Shown: positions 1-8,069, counted from the stretch's first letter. The stretch: DNA of 16,783 nt from JBEIHX01 sp044375455 (GCA_044375455.1 JBILMQ010000048.1:1-16783), one strand, 5' to 3'. A program made the numbers and translations. Notes: generated by a model from the letters alone, not told the origin.

Positions 1-758
1 TGTTCCACGGCACGACGCTGCACGGCGCCCAAACCATCTCCGGACCCGATCGGTTGCGCCCGCTCACCTACTACGCGCCAGAAACACCGATCGGTCAGGC
101 TTTCGTCCGGTTTTCAGCCGCTGGCGGCGCGCGCGCCGTGGCTGCCGTCGGCCTCGGGGTCGGCTCGGTGGCCTGCTATGGCGCGCCGGGTCAGACTTGG
201 CGCTTTTATGAAATCGATCCGCTGGTGGTGAAGATCGCGAAGGACCCGCGCTTCTTTACGTTCCTGCGCGACTGCGCGCCGAAAGTCCCGATCATTCTTG
301 GCGATGCGCGTCTGTCGCTCGCCCGCGAACCGGACCGCGCCTTCGACTTTATGCTGCTCGACGCGTTCTCCTCCGACGTTGTTCCAACCCATCTGATGAC
401 GCGCGACGCGGTTCGTCTCTTTATGTCCAAGTTGTCCGACAACGGGGTGCTGGTGTTCCACATCTCAAACAAGCATCTCGATCTTGGTTCGGTTCTGCAG
501 CGCGTCGGCGCGGCTGAGGGTCTGGCGATGCGCCGCCAGGCCTGGTCGCCGGAAGGAGACAAGACGGTGCGGGCAACCTCCTCCGATGTGATGGTGCTTG
601 CACGCAGCGATGCAGCACTCGCGCCGCTTGATGCAGATCCGCGCTGGCGCAAGGCGGACGCGCTGCCGGGGCGAGCGTGGACGGATGATTATACGAATGT
701 CATGGGTGCACTGCTTGAGAAGCGCAGCCGCGTCTCGCGGGCGCACGACCCGTCATAG
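1..758 (+). CDS. Spermidine-synthase-like methyltransferase-fold protein, 3' part (5' end outside window)
   Basis: The reading frame is open from the left edge (first full codon at 3) to a TAG at 756-758, giving 251 visible residues. An internal TTG at 54 is not a credible start, because conserved sequence (HGTTLHGAQ) lies before it. The visible part is the C-terminal catalytic half of the spermidine-synthase-like family, often fused to N-terminal membrane segments ('fused MFS/spermidine synthase'). In visible-residue numbering I see the entry motif TYYAPETPIGQAF (22-34), a glycine-rich SAM-type loop GLGVGS (50-55), acidic YEID (69-72), GDAR (100-103), LLDAFSSD (118-125) and a late WTDDYTN. 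These fit a Rossmann-fold aminopropyl- or methyltransferase-like enzyme. The true substrate is not evident; many members are not proven spermidine synthases. Its end overlaps the end of convergent ispDF by 6 bp. Confidence is high for family, low for reaction. Confidence 0.85.
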   Translation, partial: FHGTTLHGAQTISGPDRLRPLTYYAPETPIGQAFVRFSAAGGARAVAAVGLGVGSVACYGAPGQTWRFYEIDPLVVKIAKDPRFFTFLRDCAPKVPIILGDARLSLAREPDRAFDFMLLDAFSSDVVPTHLMTRDAVRLFMSKLSDNGVLVFHISNKHLDLGSVLQRVGAAEGLAMRRQAWSPEGDKTVRATSSDVMVLARSDAALAPLDADPRWRKADALPGRAWTDDYTNVMGALLEKRSRVSRAHDPS

Positions 759-1907
759 CGGCAGAAACACCGAAGCGGACGCCTGCGCGGCCAGGCCCTC
801 GCCGCGACCGGTGAACCCCATTTTCTCGGTAGTCGTCGCCTTGACGCCGACGCGACGGGGATCAAGGCCAAGAACCTCGGCTGTGCTTTTCTGCATCGCG
901 CTGCGGTGGGGTTTGATCCGCGGCGCCTCGGCCAGAATGGTGATGTCCACATTGATGATCCTGCCGCCGCGCGCGCGCACGCGCTCGCCGGCGAAGGCGA
1001 GGAAGATCCTGCTGGGTGCGCCTTTCCAGCGCAGGTCTGTGGGCGGAAAATGGTCGCCAATGTCACCTTCGCCGAGCGCGCCGAGCAGGGCGTCGGTCAG
1101 TGCATGCCAGGCGGCGTCAGCATCCGAGTGGCCGAGCAGGCCCTGGTCATGAGCGAGTTCCACCCCGCACAGCGTCACAAAGGCGCCCGGCCCGAAACGG
1201 TGCGCGTCCACCCCGAAGCCGACATGGGTCGCGCCGCTGGCGGCAAGGCGTAATTCGGCGCGTGCAAGGTCGTGGGGAAACGTCAGCTTCTCCAGGTCTG
1301 GATCGCCGCTGGTCAGCCGGATCACCAGGCCGGCGCGTTGGGCGACCGCAATGTCGTCCGGCAGGTTGGCGTCGACAGGCAGGGCGTCGTAGGCAGCGAG
1401 GAGGCGGGCGAAATCAAATCCCTGCGGCGTCTGCACGCGCATCAGACCATCGCGCGCGACATCGTCGATCACCCGGCCCTGTGCATCGATCCGTTTTAGG
1501 GCGTCGGCCAGCGGCAGCGCTGGCGCGCTGCCGTCGGCGCCGTGCAATGCGGCCAGCACTCGGTCGATCACGCCAGCCGAGAGGCTGGGGCGCGCCGCGT
1601 CATGAATCAGGACAGCCCCGGGTGGATCGCAGCGCAACGCGGCGAGGGCGGCGCGCACAGACCCGGTGCGCGTTGCCTCGCCGGTGACCAGCCGAACGTC
1701 CAGGCCTGCGAGAGCGGCTTCTGCGCAGCTGCGGTCTTCCTCGGCGACGGCGGCGATGATGGCGCCGATTGCCGGATGCGCGCGCAGGACCCGCGCACTG
1801 TGACGGATGACCGGCTCGCCGGCGAGCAGGAGATATTGCTTGGGCTTTTCAGCACCGAAGCGGACGCCGCGCCCGGCGGCGGCAAGGATGGCGGCTGCCT
1901 GTTGCAT
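753..1907 (-). CDS. ispDF: Bifunctional IspD/IspF, MEP pathway enzyme
   Basis: A 384-residue fusion carrying two steps of the cytosolic MEP isoprenoid pathway. IspD makes CDP-ME from MEP and CTP; IspF cyclises CDP-ME 2-phosphate to MEcPP. The IspD part (about 1-222) has the nucleotide-binding motif AAAGRGVRFG with PKQ (9-24), HDAARP (102-107) and TPQGF (160-164). The IspF part (about 228-384) has the metal ligands D234 and H236 in GVDAHRF and H268 in WHALTDALLGALGEGDIGDHF. It also has TTTEKMGFTGRGEG near the end. The frame stays open 53 codons further upstream. I chose ATG at 1907 because the IspD fold begins there and AGGAAGG lies just upstream on the minus strand; the longer version would add a basic, unconserved leader. 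Fusion of the two enzymes is common in Alphaproteobacteria. It is divergent from dusB. Confidence 0.95.
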   Translation of the reverse strand: MQQAAAILAAAGRGVRFGAEKPKQYLLLAGEPVIRHSARVLRAHPAIGAIIAAVAEEDRSCAEAALAGLDVRLVTGEATRTGSVRAALAALRCDPPGAVLIHDAARPSLSAGVIDRVLAALHGADGSAPALPLADALKRIDAQGRVIDDVARDGLMRVQTPQGFDFARLLAAYDALPVDANLPDDIAVAQRAGLVIRLTSGDPDLEKLTFPHDLARAELRLAASGATHVGFGVDAHRFGPGAFVTLCGVELAHDQGLLGHSDADAAWHALTDALLGALGEGDIGDHFPPTDLRWKGAPSRIFLAFAGERVRARGGRIINVDITILAEAPRIKPHRSAMQKSTAEVLGLDPRRVGVKATTTEKMGFTGRGEGLAAQASASVFLPL

Positions 1908-2090
1908 GACCCTTCCTAGCCGGTTCGCGGTCGCCGGGTCGAGACCATAGCGGGCGCCGCCTGGTTGACCTGGCTGGCCAGCCTCTCGCGCCGAACGTCC
2001 TCGCCGAGGCTTCTGGCTTCGGCGCAGGGCCGACACGCAGGGCCAACGCGGTTGCCAGCCCATCACAATCCCATTACCTTGCCTCAGAAA

Positions 2091-2111
2091 TGGGCGCCCA
2101 AAGTTTGGGCG
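2091..2111. promoter_or_regulatory. Nested palindromes in the ispDF/dusB divergent region
   Basis: The 220-bp gap between ispDF and dusB (1908-2127) contains no gene I can support. Just before dusB it has a perfect inverted repeat, CGCCCAAA (2095-2102), one G, then TTTGGGCG (2104-2111). This overlaps a second perfect palindrome, TGGGCGCCCA (2091-2100). A TATAAC-like hexamer reads leftward at 2116-2111. The position 17-37 bp before the dusB start suggests an operator or a 5' leader structure. No convincing -35 element was seen for either direction, and dusB has only a weak Shine-Dalgarno. This is inference from symmetry alone. Confidence 0.35.
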
Positions 2112-2127
2112 TTATAGGCCGCCGTCG

Positions 2128-3132
2128 ATGTCTGTTTTGGTCTGGAACGCACCTGCGGTGATCCTTGCGCCGATGTCCGGCGTGACGGACCTGCCGTTCC
2201 GGCGGCTAGCCGCGCGTCTTGGCGCGCCGGTCACCGTGAGCGAAATGGTGGCGTGCGAGGATCTGGTGCGCCAGCGCCGCGACGTGGTGCGCCGCGCGGC
2301 GATCGATCCCGACGGCCCTGGCGCCGGGCCCCGGGTGGTTCAACTCGCTGGGCGCGAGGCGCGGTGGATGTCGGAGGCTGCACGCATCGCCGTGGACGCT
2401 GGCGCCCAGGTGATTGACATCAATATGGGCTGTCCGGCGCGGCAGGTCACCGGCGGGCTCAGCGGCGCGGCGCTGATGCGGGACTGCGCTCACGCCGCGA
2501 CCCTGATCGAGGCGGTCACCTCAGCGGCGGGTGCGCCTGTGACCTTGAAGATGCGGTTGGGCTGGGATGAGTCCTCGCGCAACGCGCCGCAGCTGGCCCG
2601 GATCGCGGAAGGCCTCGGCGTGGCGGCGATCACGGTGCACGGCCGGACCCGCAATCAATTCTATCAGGGGACGGCTGACTGGTCAGCGGTCGGTGACACG
2701 GTGCGCGCCACGGCGTTGCCCGTGATCGTCAACGGCGACATCGCCTCGCCTGACGACGCGCGGCGGGCGCTCGCCGCCTCCGGCGCCGCCGGCGTCATGG
2801 TGGGACGCAGCGCGCTTGGACGCCCCTGGGTGCTTGGCGAGATTGCATCGGCGCTTTTCGGCGCGCCTGCTCCGCCAGTCCCGCAGGGCGCCGACCTGTG
2901 CGACGAGATCATCCGCTATCTGGAGGACAGCCTCGCATTCTATGGCGTCGCCCATGGCGTGCGGATGGCACGCAAGCATCTTGCGGCCTTCGTCGATGCG
3001 GCGCCGCTCGGGCTTGACCCGGCCGCGCGGCGTCTACGCCGCGCCGATCTGTGCCGCCTGGAGACATCGCGGGAGATCATCGCGGCTGTGCGCGGGCTGT
3101 TCTGCGCCGGCGACCTCGCGGTCGCCGCATGA
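2128..3132 (+). CDS. dusB: tRNA-dihydrouridine synthase (DusB/NifR3)
   Basis: A 334-residue flavoenzyme that reduces specific uridines in the tRNA D-loop to dihydrouridine using FMN and NADPH. Visible signatures are the N-terminal barrel start LAPMSGVTDLPFRRLA (13-28), the catalytic-cysteine motif NMGCPARQV (99-107, Cys102), TVHGRTRNQFYQGTADW (169-185), the FMN-phosphate region VNGDI (201-205) and GVMVGRSALGRPW (222-234). Length is normal for the family. This is the old 'nifR3' gene, which classically heads the ntrBC operon in Alphaproteobacteria, as here. Its TGA overlaps the ATG of ntrB (ATGA at 3129-3132). Residual uncertainty is which Dus subgroup and which uridine it modifies. Confidence 0.95.
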   Translation: MSVLVWNAPAVILAPMSGVTDLPFRRLAARLGAPVTVSEMVACEDLVRQRRDVVRRAAIDPDGPGAGPRVVQLAGREARWMSEAARIAVDAGAQVIDINMGCPARQVTGGLSGAALMRDCAHAATLIEAVTSAAGAPVTLKMRLGWDESSRNAPQLARIAEGLGVAAITVHGRTRNQFYQGTADWSAVGDTVRATALPVIVNGDIASPDDARRALAASGAAGVMVGRSALGRPWVLGEIASALFGAPAPPVPQGADLCDEIIRYLEDSLAFYGVAHGVRMARKHLAAFVDAAPLGLDPAARRLRRADLCRLETSREIIAAVRGLFCAGDLAVAA

Positions 3133-4232
3133 TGGGCGGTGCACCGGGCGTGGCGGCTTACGCGGCGATCTTTGACGCGGCGCCGGTCGCCATTCTTGGC
3201 CTCGACGGTGACGACCGCCTGCGCGTTGCGAACGCACAGGCGGAGGCCCTGCTGGGACAGAGCCGGCACATTCTGGCGCGATATACGAGCGATGCGTTGT
3301 TCGCGACCGCGCCGCGGCTGTCGGCGCTGATCACGCGGGCGCGCCGGAGCCAGGCCGTGGTGTATGATCATGAAATCGGTCTGGGGCCGCCGATCCTCGC
3401 GCCTGTGGTGGTGGACGCTTCAGCTGGCCTCGCCCATGGCCTGGAGCCGGGTTTTGTAGCGCTCACCCTGCAACCGCGGTCGCGTGCGCGCGACTTGTCG
3501 GGCAGGCTCGCAGCCGAGCGCGCTGCCCACAGCGTCTCGACGCTGGCCAAGATGCTGGCGCATGAAATCAAGAACCCTCTCGCGGGCATCCGGGGCGCAG
3601 CCCAATTGCTGGCGCATGGACTGACGCAGGAAGAACGTCCGCTGGCGGAAGTGATCCGTGATGAGGTTGATCGCATCCGTCGTCTGGTGGAGGACATCGA
3701 ACGGCTTGGCGCGCCATCGCTGCCCAACCGGTCCGAAGTCAACATTCACGAGGTTCTGGAGCGCGTGCGCACCCTTGCGGTCGCGGGCTTCGGCGCCGGT
3801 GTTGCCGTCCGGCAGGCCTATGACCCCTCGCTTCCGCTCGTGTTTGGCGATGAAGACCGGCTGGTCCAGATATTCCTGAACCTGGTCAAGAATGCCGCTG
3901 AGGCCGCCTTGACCCGCCCAGACGGGGCGGCTGAAATCGTTCTTGGCACGGCGTTCCGTCCGGGCGTTAAGATGCGCGGCGGCGCCGGCGGCGCCAATGT
4001 GCTGGCCCTTGAGGTCACTGTGCGCGACAATGGCCCGGGTGTGCCAGACTCGATCCGTGCAAACCTGTTTCAGCCGTTCGTGAGCGCAAAACCCGCAGGC
4101 GCCGGGCTCGGTCTCGCGCTTGTCGCCAAAATGGTGGGCGAGCATGGCGGCATTGTCGACTGCGACAGCGAGCCGGGCCGCACCGTTTTTCGCGTGTTGT
4201 TGCCCGTGATGCAGCCAGGAGGCCCCCGATGA
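3129..4232 (+). CDS. ntrB: Nitrogen regulation sensor histidine kinase NtrB
   Basis: A 367-residue cytoplasmic sensor kinase/phosphatase for NtrC; in known systems it is controlled by PII signalling proteins. It has no transmembrane segments. An N-terminal PAS domain (about 10-115, starting IFDAAPVAILGLDGD) is followed by HisKA with the H-box LAHEIKNPLAGIRG (phosphoacceptor His145). The HATPase domain has N-box NLVKNAAEA (251-259), G1 DNGPGVP (300-306) and G2 GAGLGLAL (324-331). The open frame extends 26 codons upstream into dusB. I chose ATG at 3129 because it forms an ATGA junction with dusB and the PAS domain starts soon after; a second ATG at 3132 is almost equivalent. A Gly/Ala-rich insert (283-289) sits in the ATPase domain. 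It overlaps ntrC by ATGA. Confidence 0.95.
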   Translation: MMGGAPGVAAYAAIFDAAPVAILGLDGDDRLRVANAQAEALLGQSRHILARYTSDALFATAPRLSALITRARRSQAVVYDHEIGLGPPILAPVVVDASAGLAHGLEPGFVALTLQPRSRARDLSGRLAAERAAHSVSTLAKMLAHEIKNPLAGIRGAAQLLAHGLTQEERPLAEVIRDEVDRIRRLVEDIERLGAPSLPNRSEVNIHEVLERVRTLAVAGFGAGVAVRQAYDPSLPLVFGDEDRLVQIFLNLVKNAAEAALTRPDGAAEIVLGTAFRPGVKMRGGAGGANVLALEVTVRDNGPGVPDSIRANLFQPFVSAKPAGAGLGLALVAKMVGEHGGIVDCDSEPGRTVFRVLLPVMQPGGPR

Positions 4233-5716
4233 CCGCCAATGCGCGCATTCTCATCGCCGATGACGATGCTTCCATCCGGCTTGTGCTCAGTCAGGCTCTG
4301 ACGCGGGAGGGGTTTCAGACCCGCGCCACGAACAACGCATCGACGCTGTGGCGCTGGGTGAAGGAGGGCGAGGGCGATCTTGTGATCACCGATGTGATGA
4401 TGCCCGACGAGGACATCTTTGATCTGCTGCCGCGAATGCGCGAGGCGCGCCCGAAGCTGCCGATCGTGGTGATGAGCGCGCAAAACACTCTGACCACCGC
4501 GGTGCGCGCCGCAGAGCTCGGCGCCTACGAATATCTGCCAAAACCGTTTGATCTTGAGGATCTTGCAGCGATTGTTCGCCGCGCCCTTTCTGGCGGCAAG
4601 GCCAAGGGCGAATTGCAGGCCCAGCGCAAGGCTGAGAAGGACGAGCGGTTGCCGCTGATCGGGCGCTCGGCTCCGATGCAGGAGGTCTACCGCACGATCT
4701 CACGGGTCGTGACCTCGGATCTGACCGTTCTGGTTCAGGGCGAGAGCGGCGTCGGCAAAGAACTGGTGGCGCGCGCGCTCCACCAATTCGGGCGACGCCG
4801 CACAGGTCCATTCATTGCGGTGAACATGGCCGCGATGCCGCGCGAGCGCATAGAAGCTGAGCTGTTCGGCGCCGGGGGCGAGCATGGCCGCCTTGCGCAG
4901 GCGCAGGGCGGCACTCTGTTCCTCGACGAGGTTGGCGATCTGCCGCTTGAGGCTCAGACCCGTCTCGTGCGGCTCTTGCAGGATTTGCAGCCGGGCGCGC
5001 AGCGCACAGACGGACGGGCGGACATGCGCGTGATTGCGGCGACCAGCAAAAATCTGCGGGCGCTGATCGAGCAGGGTCTGTTTCGCGAGGATCTGTTTTA
5101 TCGCCTCAATGTGGTGCCGGTGCGCTTGCCGCCGCTGCGCGATCGCAAGGAAGACATTGCCGAGCTGACCCGGGCTTTTCTGGTGCGCGCCCGCAATGAG
5201 GGTTTGCCCGAAAAAACGTTTGACCCGTCTGCCTTCGACGCGCTGCGCGACTATGACTGGCCCGGCAATGTGCGCGAGCTTGAAAACCTGGTGCGGCGCG
5301 TATGTGCTCTGTATAGCGAGGAGGTCATCACCGGGCGGATCCTCGAGCGTGAACTCGCCAGCGAGGCCGGAGGGCGCGCAGGCGCCGGGGCCGCGCCCGG
5401 GGGCTCGGCGCTGGCTGGCGGATCAGGCGCTGCGGCCGGCGCGCTCGGCTCCGGTGCAGCGCTTGCTCAACGCATCCCGACGTTCGACGACTCGGTGCGC
5501 CGTCATGTGATGGAGCTGATGGCCGGCGCGGGTTCGCTCGCTGACGGCCAGTTGTACAGCCGGATTCTGGCCGATGTTGAGCGACCTCTGATCGAGCTCT
5601 GTCTGACCGCCACCAAGGGCAACCAGATCCGGGCCGCCGATATGCTCGGGCTCAACCGGAACACGCTCCGCAAGAAGATCCGTGATCTCGGCGTCAAGGG
5701 CGGACGCGGCGGATGA
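4229..5716 (+). CDS. ntrC: Nitrogen response regulator NtrC, GAFTGA loop missing
   Basis: A 495-residue NtrC-family regulator and partner of NtrB. The receiver domain (1-120) has acidic D11/D12, phosphoacceptor D55 in TDVMMPDED and K105. The AAA+ domain (about 142-375) has Walker A GESGVGKE (171-178), Walker B GGTLFLDE (227-234) and the arginine region FREDLFYRLN (285-294). A Fis-type helix-turn-helix ends the protein (about 461-487, RAADMLGLNRNTLRKKI). Oddly, ELFG (211-214) is followed by only 12 residues before GGTLFLDE, and the GAFTGA loop is absent. The equivalent stretch in E. coli NtrC is about 21 residues. The reading frame and both Walker motifs are intact, so this is a clean loop deletion rather than decay. 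A low-complexity Gly/Ala/Ser linker (about 377-413) separates the AAA+ and DNA-binding parts. Activation of sigma54 polymerase is therefore unlikely. It starts with ATGA overlapping ntrB. Confidence 0.95.
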   Translation: MTANARILIADDDASIRLVLSQALTREGFQTRATNNASTLWRWVKEGEGDLVITDVMMPDEDIFDLLPRMREARPKLPIVVMSAQNTLTTAVRAAELGAYEYLPKPFDLEDLAAIVRRALSGGKAKGELQAQRKAEKDERLPLIGRSAPMQEVYRTISRVVTSDLTVLVQGESGVGKELVARALHQFGRRRTGPFIAVNMAAMPRERIEAELFGAGGEHGRLAQAQGGTLFLDEVGDLPLEAQTRLVRLLQDLQPGAQRTDGRADMRVIAATSKNLRALIEQGLFREDLFYRLNVVPVRLPPLRDRKEDIAELTRAFLVRARNEGLPEKTFDPSAFDALRDYDWPGNVRELENLVRRVCALYSEEVITGRILERELASEAGGRAGAGAAPGGSALAGGSGAAAGALGSGAALAQRIPTFDDSVRRHVMELMAGAGSLADGQLYSRILADVERPLIELCLTATKGNQIRAADMLGLNRNTLRKKIRDLGVKGGRGG

Positions 5717-5729
5717 GCCGCACCGGCGT

Positions 5730-5807
5730 TGCGCCAAAACTCATGTGGCGCCGAAGCTGCAGGGTGTGGGTTGTGCGCCACAGCTAAGTGGTGCAACACT
5801 GCAACAC
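5730..5807. promoter_or_regulatory. Paired inverted repeats and a tandem octamer between ntrC and ntrY
   Basis: The 121-bp gap before ntrY holds two related imperfect inverted repeats. One is TGCGCCA (5730-5736), N9, TGGCGCC (5746-5752). The other is TGCGCCA (5774-5780), N8, TGGTGCA (5789-5795). The two left arms are identical and lie 44 bp apart, about four helical turns. TGGTGCA matches the classical NtrC half-site, although the arm spacing is longer than in the enteric 17-bp site. The perfect tandem repeat TGCAACAC twice (5792-5807) overlaps the last arm. This may be an operator for ntrYX, perhaps bound by NtrC or NtrX. No clear -35/-10 pair was found. Confidence 0.4.
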
Positions 5808-5837
5808 AATGGGACGTCAGTCCGTTCGAGGTTCTGC

Positions 5838-8069
5838 ATGAGCGATCGCATGCCGACGTCCAGACTGCGTGTGCGCGCCGCCCGATGGGCTATGCGCGGA
5901 CCCGTCTTCTGGACCGGTTTCGTGCTCTCTGCGGCGGTTCTTGCGCTCGTCACCTTCTTTGCCGTGTCGGGCGTCGGGCCGATTGCTCCGGCCAGCCCGG
6001 TCATGCTGAGCCTCCTGCTGGCGAATGGCGCAATCATCGCCCTTTTGGCTCTGCTGGTGCTGTTCCGGGTGAGCCGGGTGGCGCGCCCGCGCGGGCCGGT
6101 TCAGCCCGGACAGCGTCTGCACCTGCGCTTTGCGTGGATGTTTTCCTTCGCAGCGGTGGCCCCTGCGGCGGCGGTGGCGGTGTTTCTTGGCTTGACCCTC
6201 AGTCGCGGCGTCGATTTCTGGTTCTCCGGCGTGCAGAGCGCGCTGGTCGAGAACAGTGTCGACCTCGCGCGCACCTATGTGACCGAGGCCACCAACAATA
6301 TGCGCGGCGACGTGTTCGCCATGGCTGGCGACCTGAACCAGGCGTCGGATGGTCTGACCGCCGACCCGACCCGATACGCTTTCTATCTGGGACGCCAGGC
6401 GGCCGGTCGATCGTTTGCAGCGGCCTATGTGCTGTCGCGCGACGGCCGCCTGCTCGCGCGTGCGGAGGGGCCGCATGCGCCGCGCTTCGCCGCCCCGTCG
6501 CCCGCGGCCTTCGCCGACGCCGCCCAGGGTGTGATGTCAATGAAAATCGTCGACGAACAGGACCTGATTCAGGCGCTGTTCAAGCTCGACGCCTATCCCA
6601 ACGCGTTTCTTTATGTCGTGCGCTTCGCCGAGCCGGGCGTGCTGGAGCGTTTGCGCGACACTGAACGCCAGGTGCTTGCCTATCGTGAGGCGAAGGATCG
6701 GCGCGACCGGCTGCAGCTTCAGTTTTTGTTTGCGTATCTGCAGACCGTCCTGTTGATTTTGCTGGGCTCGGTATCGCTCGGATTGTCCTATGCGACGCAG
6801 ATCGCGCGCCCGATCGGGCGGCTTGCCGAGGCGGCGGAACGGGTAACCCACGGCGACCTGACCACGCGCGTTGAGCCAGGGCCGAAGGATGACGAAATCG
6901 CGGCTCTGGCGCGCGCGTTCAATCGCATGAGCGAGCAGCTCGACGCGCAACGCCAGGATCTGCTGGACGCGCGTGAGGATTCCGAGACCCGCCGGCGCTT
7001 CATCGAAACGGTTCTTGCGGGCGTGTCGGCTGGCGTCATCGGGGTGGACGCGCGCGGCCGCATTGCTGTGGCGAACGGCTCAGCGGCTGCACTTCTTGGC
7101 GTCGCCCCGGCACAGATGACAGGCATGCATCTGGAGACCTTGGCGCCGGATCTCGCCGCTCTGGCCCGGCGCGGGCCGGAGGAGGCGGACACTGCCCGGC
7201 TCGCCCAGGTTGATATCAGCCGCGACGGCGACATCCTCTCGCTGCAGGTGCGCGCTGCCGCCGCCCCCGACGGATCGGGCGTCATTTTGACCTTTGACGA
7301 CGTCACCCGCCTGGTGGCTGCACAGCGCCAGGCGGCATGGAAGGATGTGGCCCGCCGGATCGCCCATGAGATCAAGAACCCGCTCACGCCGATCCAGCTG
7401 TCGGCGGAGCGCCTGCGCCGGAAGTACCTGCAGGAGATCACCTCAGACCGGGACACCTTCGAGCGCTGCACAGACACCATCATCCGTCAGGTGGATGACA
7501 TCGGGCGCATGGTTGATGAGTTTTCGGCGTTCGCGCGCATGCCGGAGGCTCGCTTCGAGGACACGGACATCGTTGACATGGTGCGCGCCACAGTCTTCGC
7601 ACAGCGTCTCGCCAATCCGGACTGCGATGTTGTTTGGAGCGAGCCTGCGAAACCTGTGGTGATCGCATGCGATCATCGTCTGGCGAGCCAGGCGCTCACC
7701 AACGTGATCAAGAACGCTGGCGAGTCAATCGCCATGCGCCGGGCGCGCGACGGCGAACCCAAGACGGGCCGCATTTTGGTGCAGCTTGATCTGACCCATG
7801 AGGGCGCGGTCATCAGCGTGCAGGACAACGGGGTGGGTTTCCCGGCAAAGGGGCGCGCCCGTCTCGTCGAACCCTATATGACAACCCGCGAGAAAGGCGC
7901 CGGTCTCGGCCTCGCCATCGTCAAGCGCGTCATGGAGGACCATGGCGGTTCGCTGATCCTTGATGATGCTCCGGCGCCGGGACCAGGCGCTGTGGTGCGA
8001 TTGATTTTTCCCGCCGGCTCAGCCGCCGGCTCAAACCCGAACATTCACCGCTTGGAGATCGCGCGATGA
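5838..8069 (+). CDS. ntrY: Membrane sensor histidine kinase NtrY
   Basis: A 743-residue membrane kinase, partner of NtrX, linked in Alphaproteobacteria to nitrogen metabolism, redox and envelope responses. Hydrophobic segments at about 24-45, 56-77, 100-121 and 299-319 enclose a periplasmic sensor region (about 122-298). Then come a HAMP linker (about 320-373), a PAS domain (about 385-490) and HisKA with H-box ARRIAHEIKNPLTPIQLSAE (His510). The ATPase has N-box NVIKNAGES (622-630), G1 DNGVGFP (663-669) and G2 GAGLGLAIV (687-695). The frame is open back into ntrC. I chose ATG at 5838 because GAGG lies 6 nt before it and the protein then begins with a basic stretch leading into the first membrane helix; ATG at 5850 is an alternative. 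It ends in an ATGA overlap with ntrX. Domain order and length are normal for NtrY. Confidence 0.94.
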   Translation: MSDRMPTSRLRVRAARWAMRGPVFWTGFVLSAAVLALVTFFAVSGVGPIAPASPVMLSLLLANGAIIALLALLVLFRVSRVARPRGPVQPGQRLHLRFAWMFSFAAVAPAAAVAVFLGLTLSRGVDFWFSGVQSALVENSVDLARTYVTEATNNMRGDVFAMAGDLNQASDGLTADPTRYAFYLGRQAAGRSFAAAYVLSRDGRLLARAEGPHAPRFAAPSPAAFADAAQGVMSMKIVDEQDLIQALFKLDAYPNAFLYVVRFAEPGVLERLRDTERQVLAYREAKDRRDRLQLQFLFAYLQTVLLILLGSVSLGLSYATQIARPIGRLAEAAERVTHGDLTTRVEPGPKDDEIAALARAFNRMSEQLDAQRQDLLDAREDSETRRRFIETVLAGVSAGVIGVDARGRIAVANGSAAALLGVAPAQMTGMHLETLAPDLAALARRGPEEADTARLAQVDISRDGDILSLQVRAAAAPDGSGVILTFDDVTRLVAAQRQAAWKDVARRIAHEIKNPLTPIQLSAERLRRKYLQEITSDRDTFERCTDTIIRQVDDIGRMVDEFSAFARMPEARFEDTDIVDMVRATVFAQRLANPDCDVVWSEPAKPVVIACDHRLASQALTNVIKNAGESIAMRRARDGEPKTGRILVQLDLTHEGAVISVQDNGVGFPAKGRARLVEPYMTTREKGAGLGLAIVKRVMEDHGGSLILDDAPAPGPGAVVRLIFPAGSAAGSNPNIHRLEIAR

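Noticed and set aside
1908..2066. 53-codon N-terminal extension of ispDF
   Set aside because: Basic, unconserved sequence; a good Shine-Dalgarno and the IspD fold both point to the ATG at 1907.
5774..5795. A canonical enteric-type 17-bp NtrC site
   Set aside because: The arms are 5 nt further apart than in the enteric site and the left arm has one mismatch, so I report it only as an NtrC-like inverted repeat.
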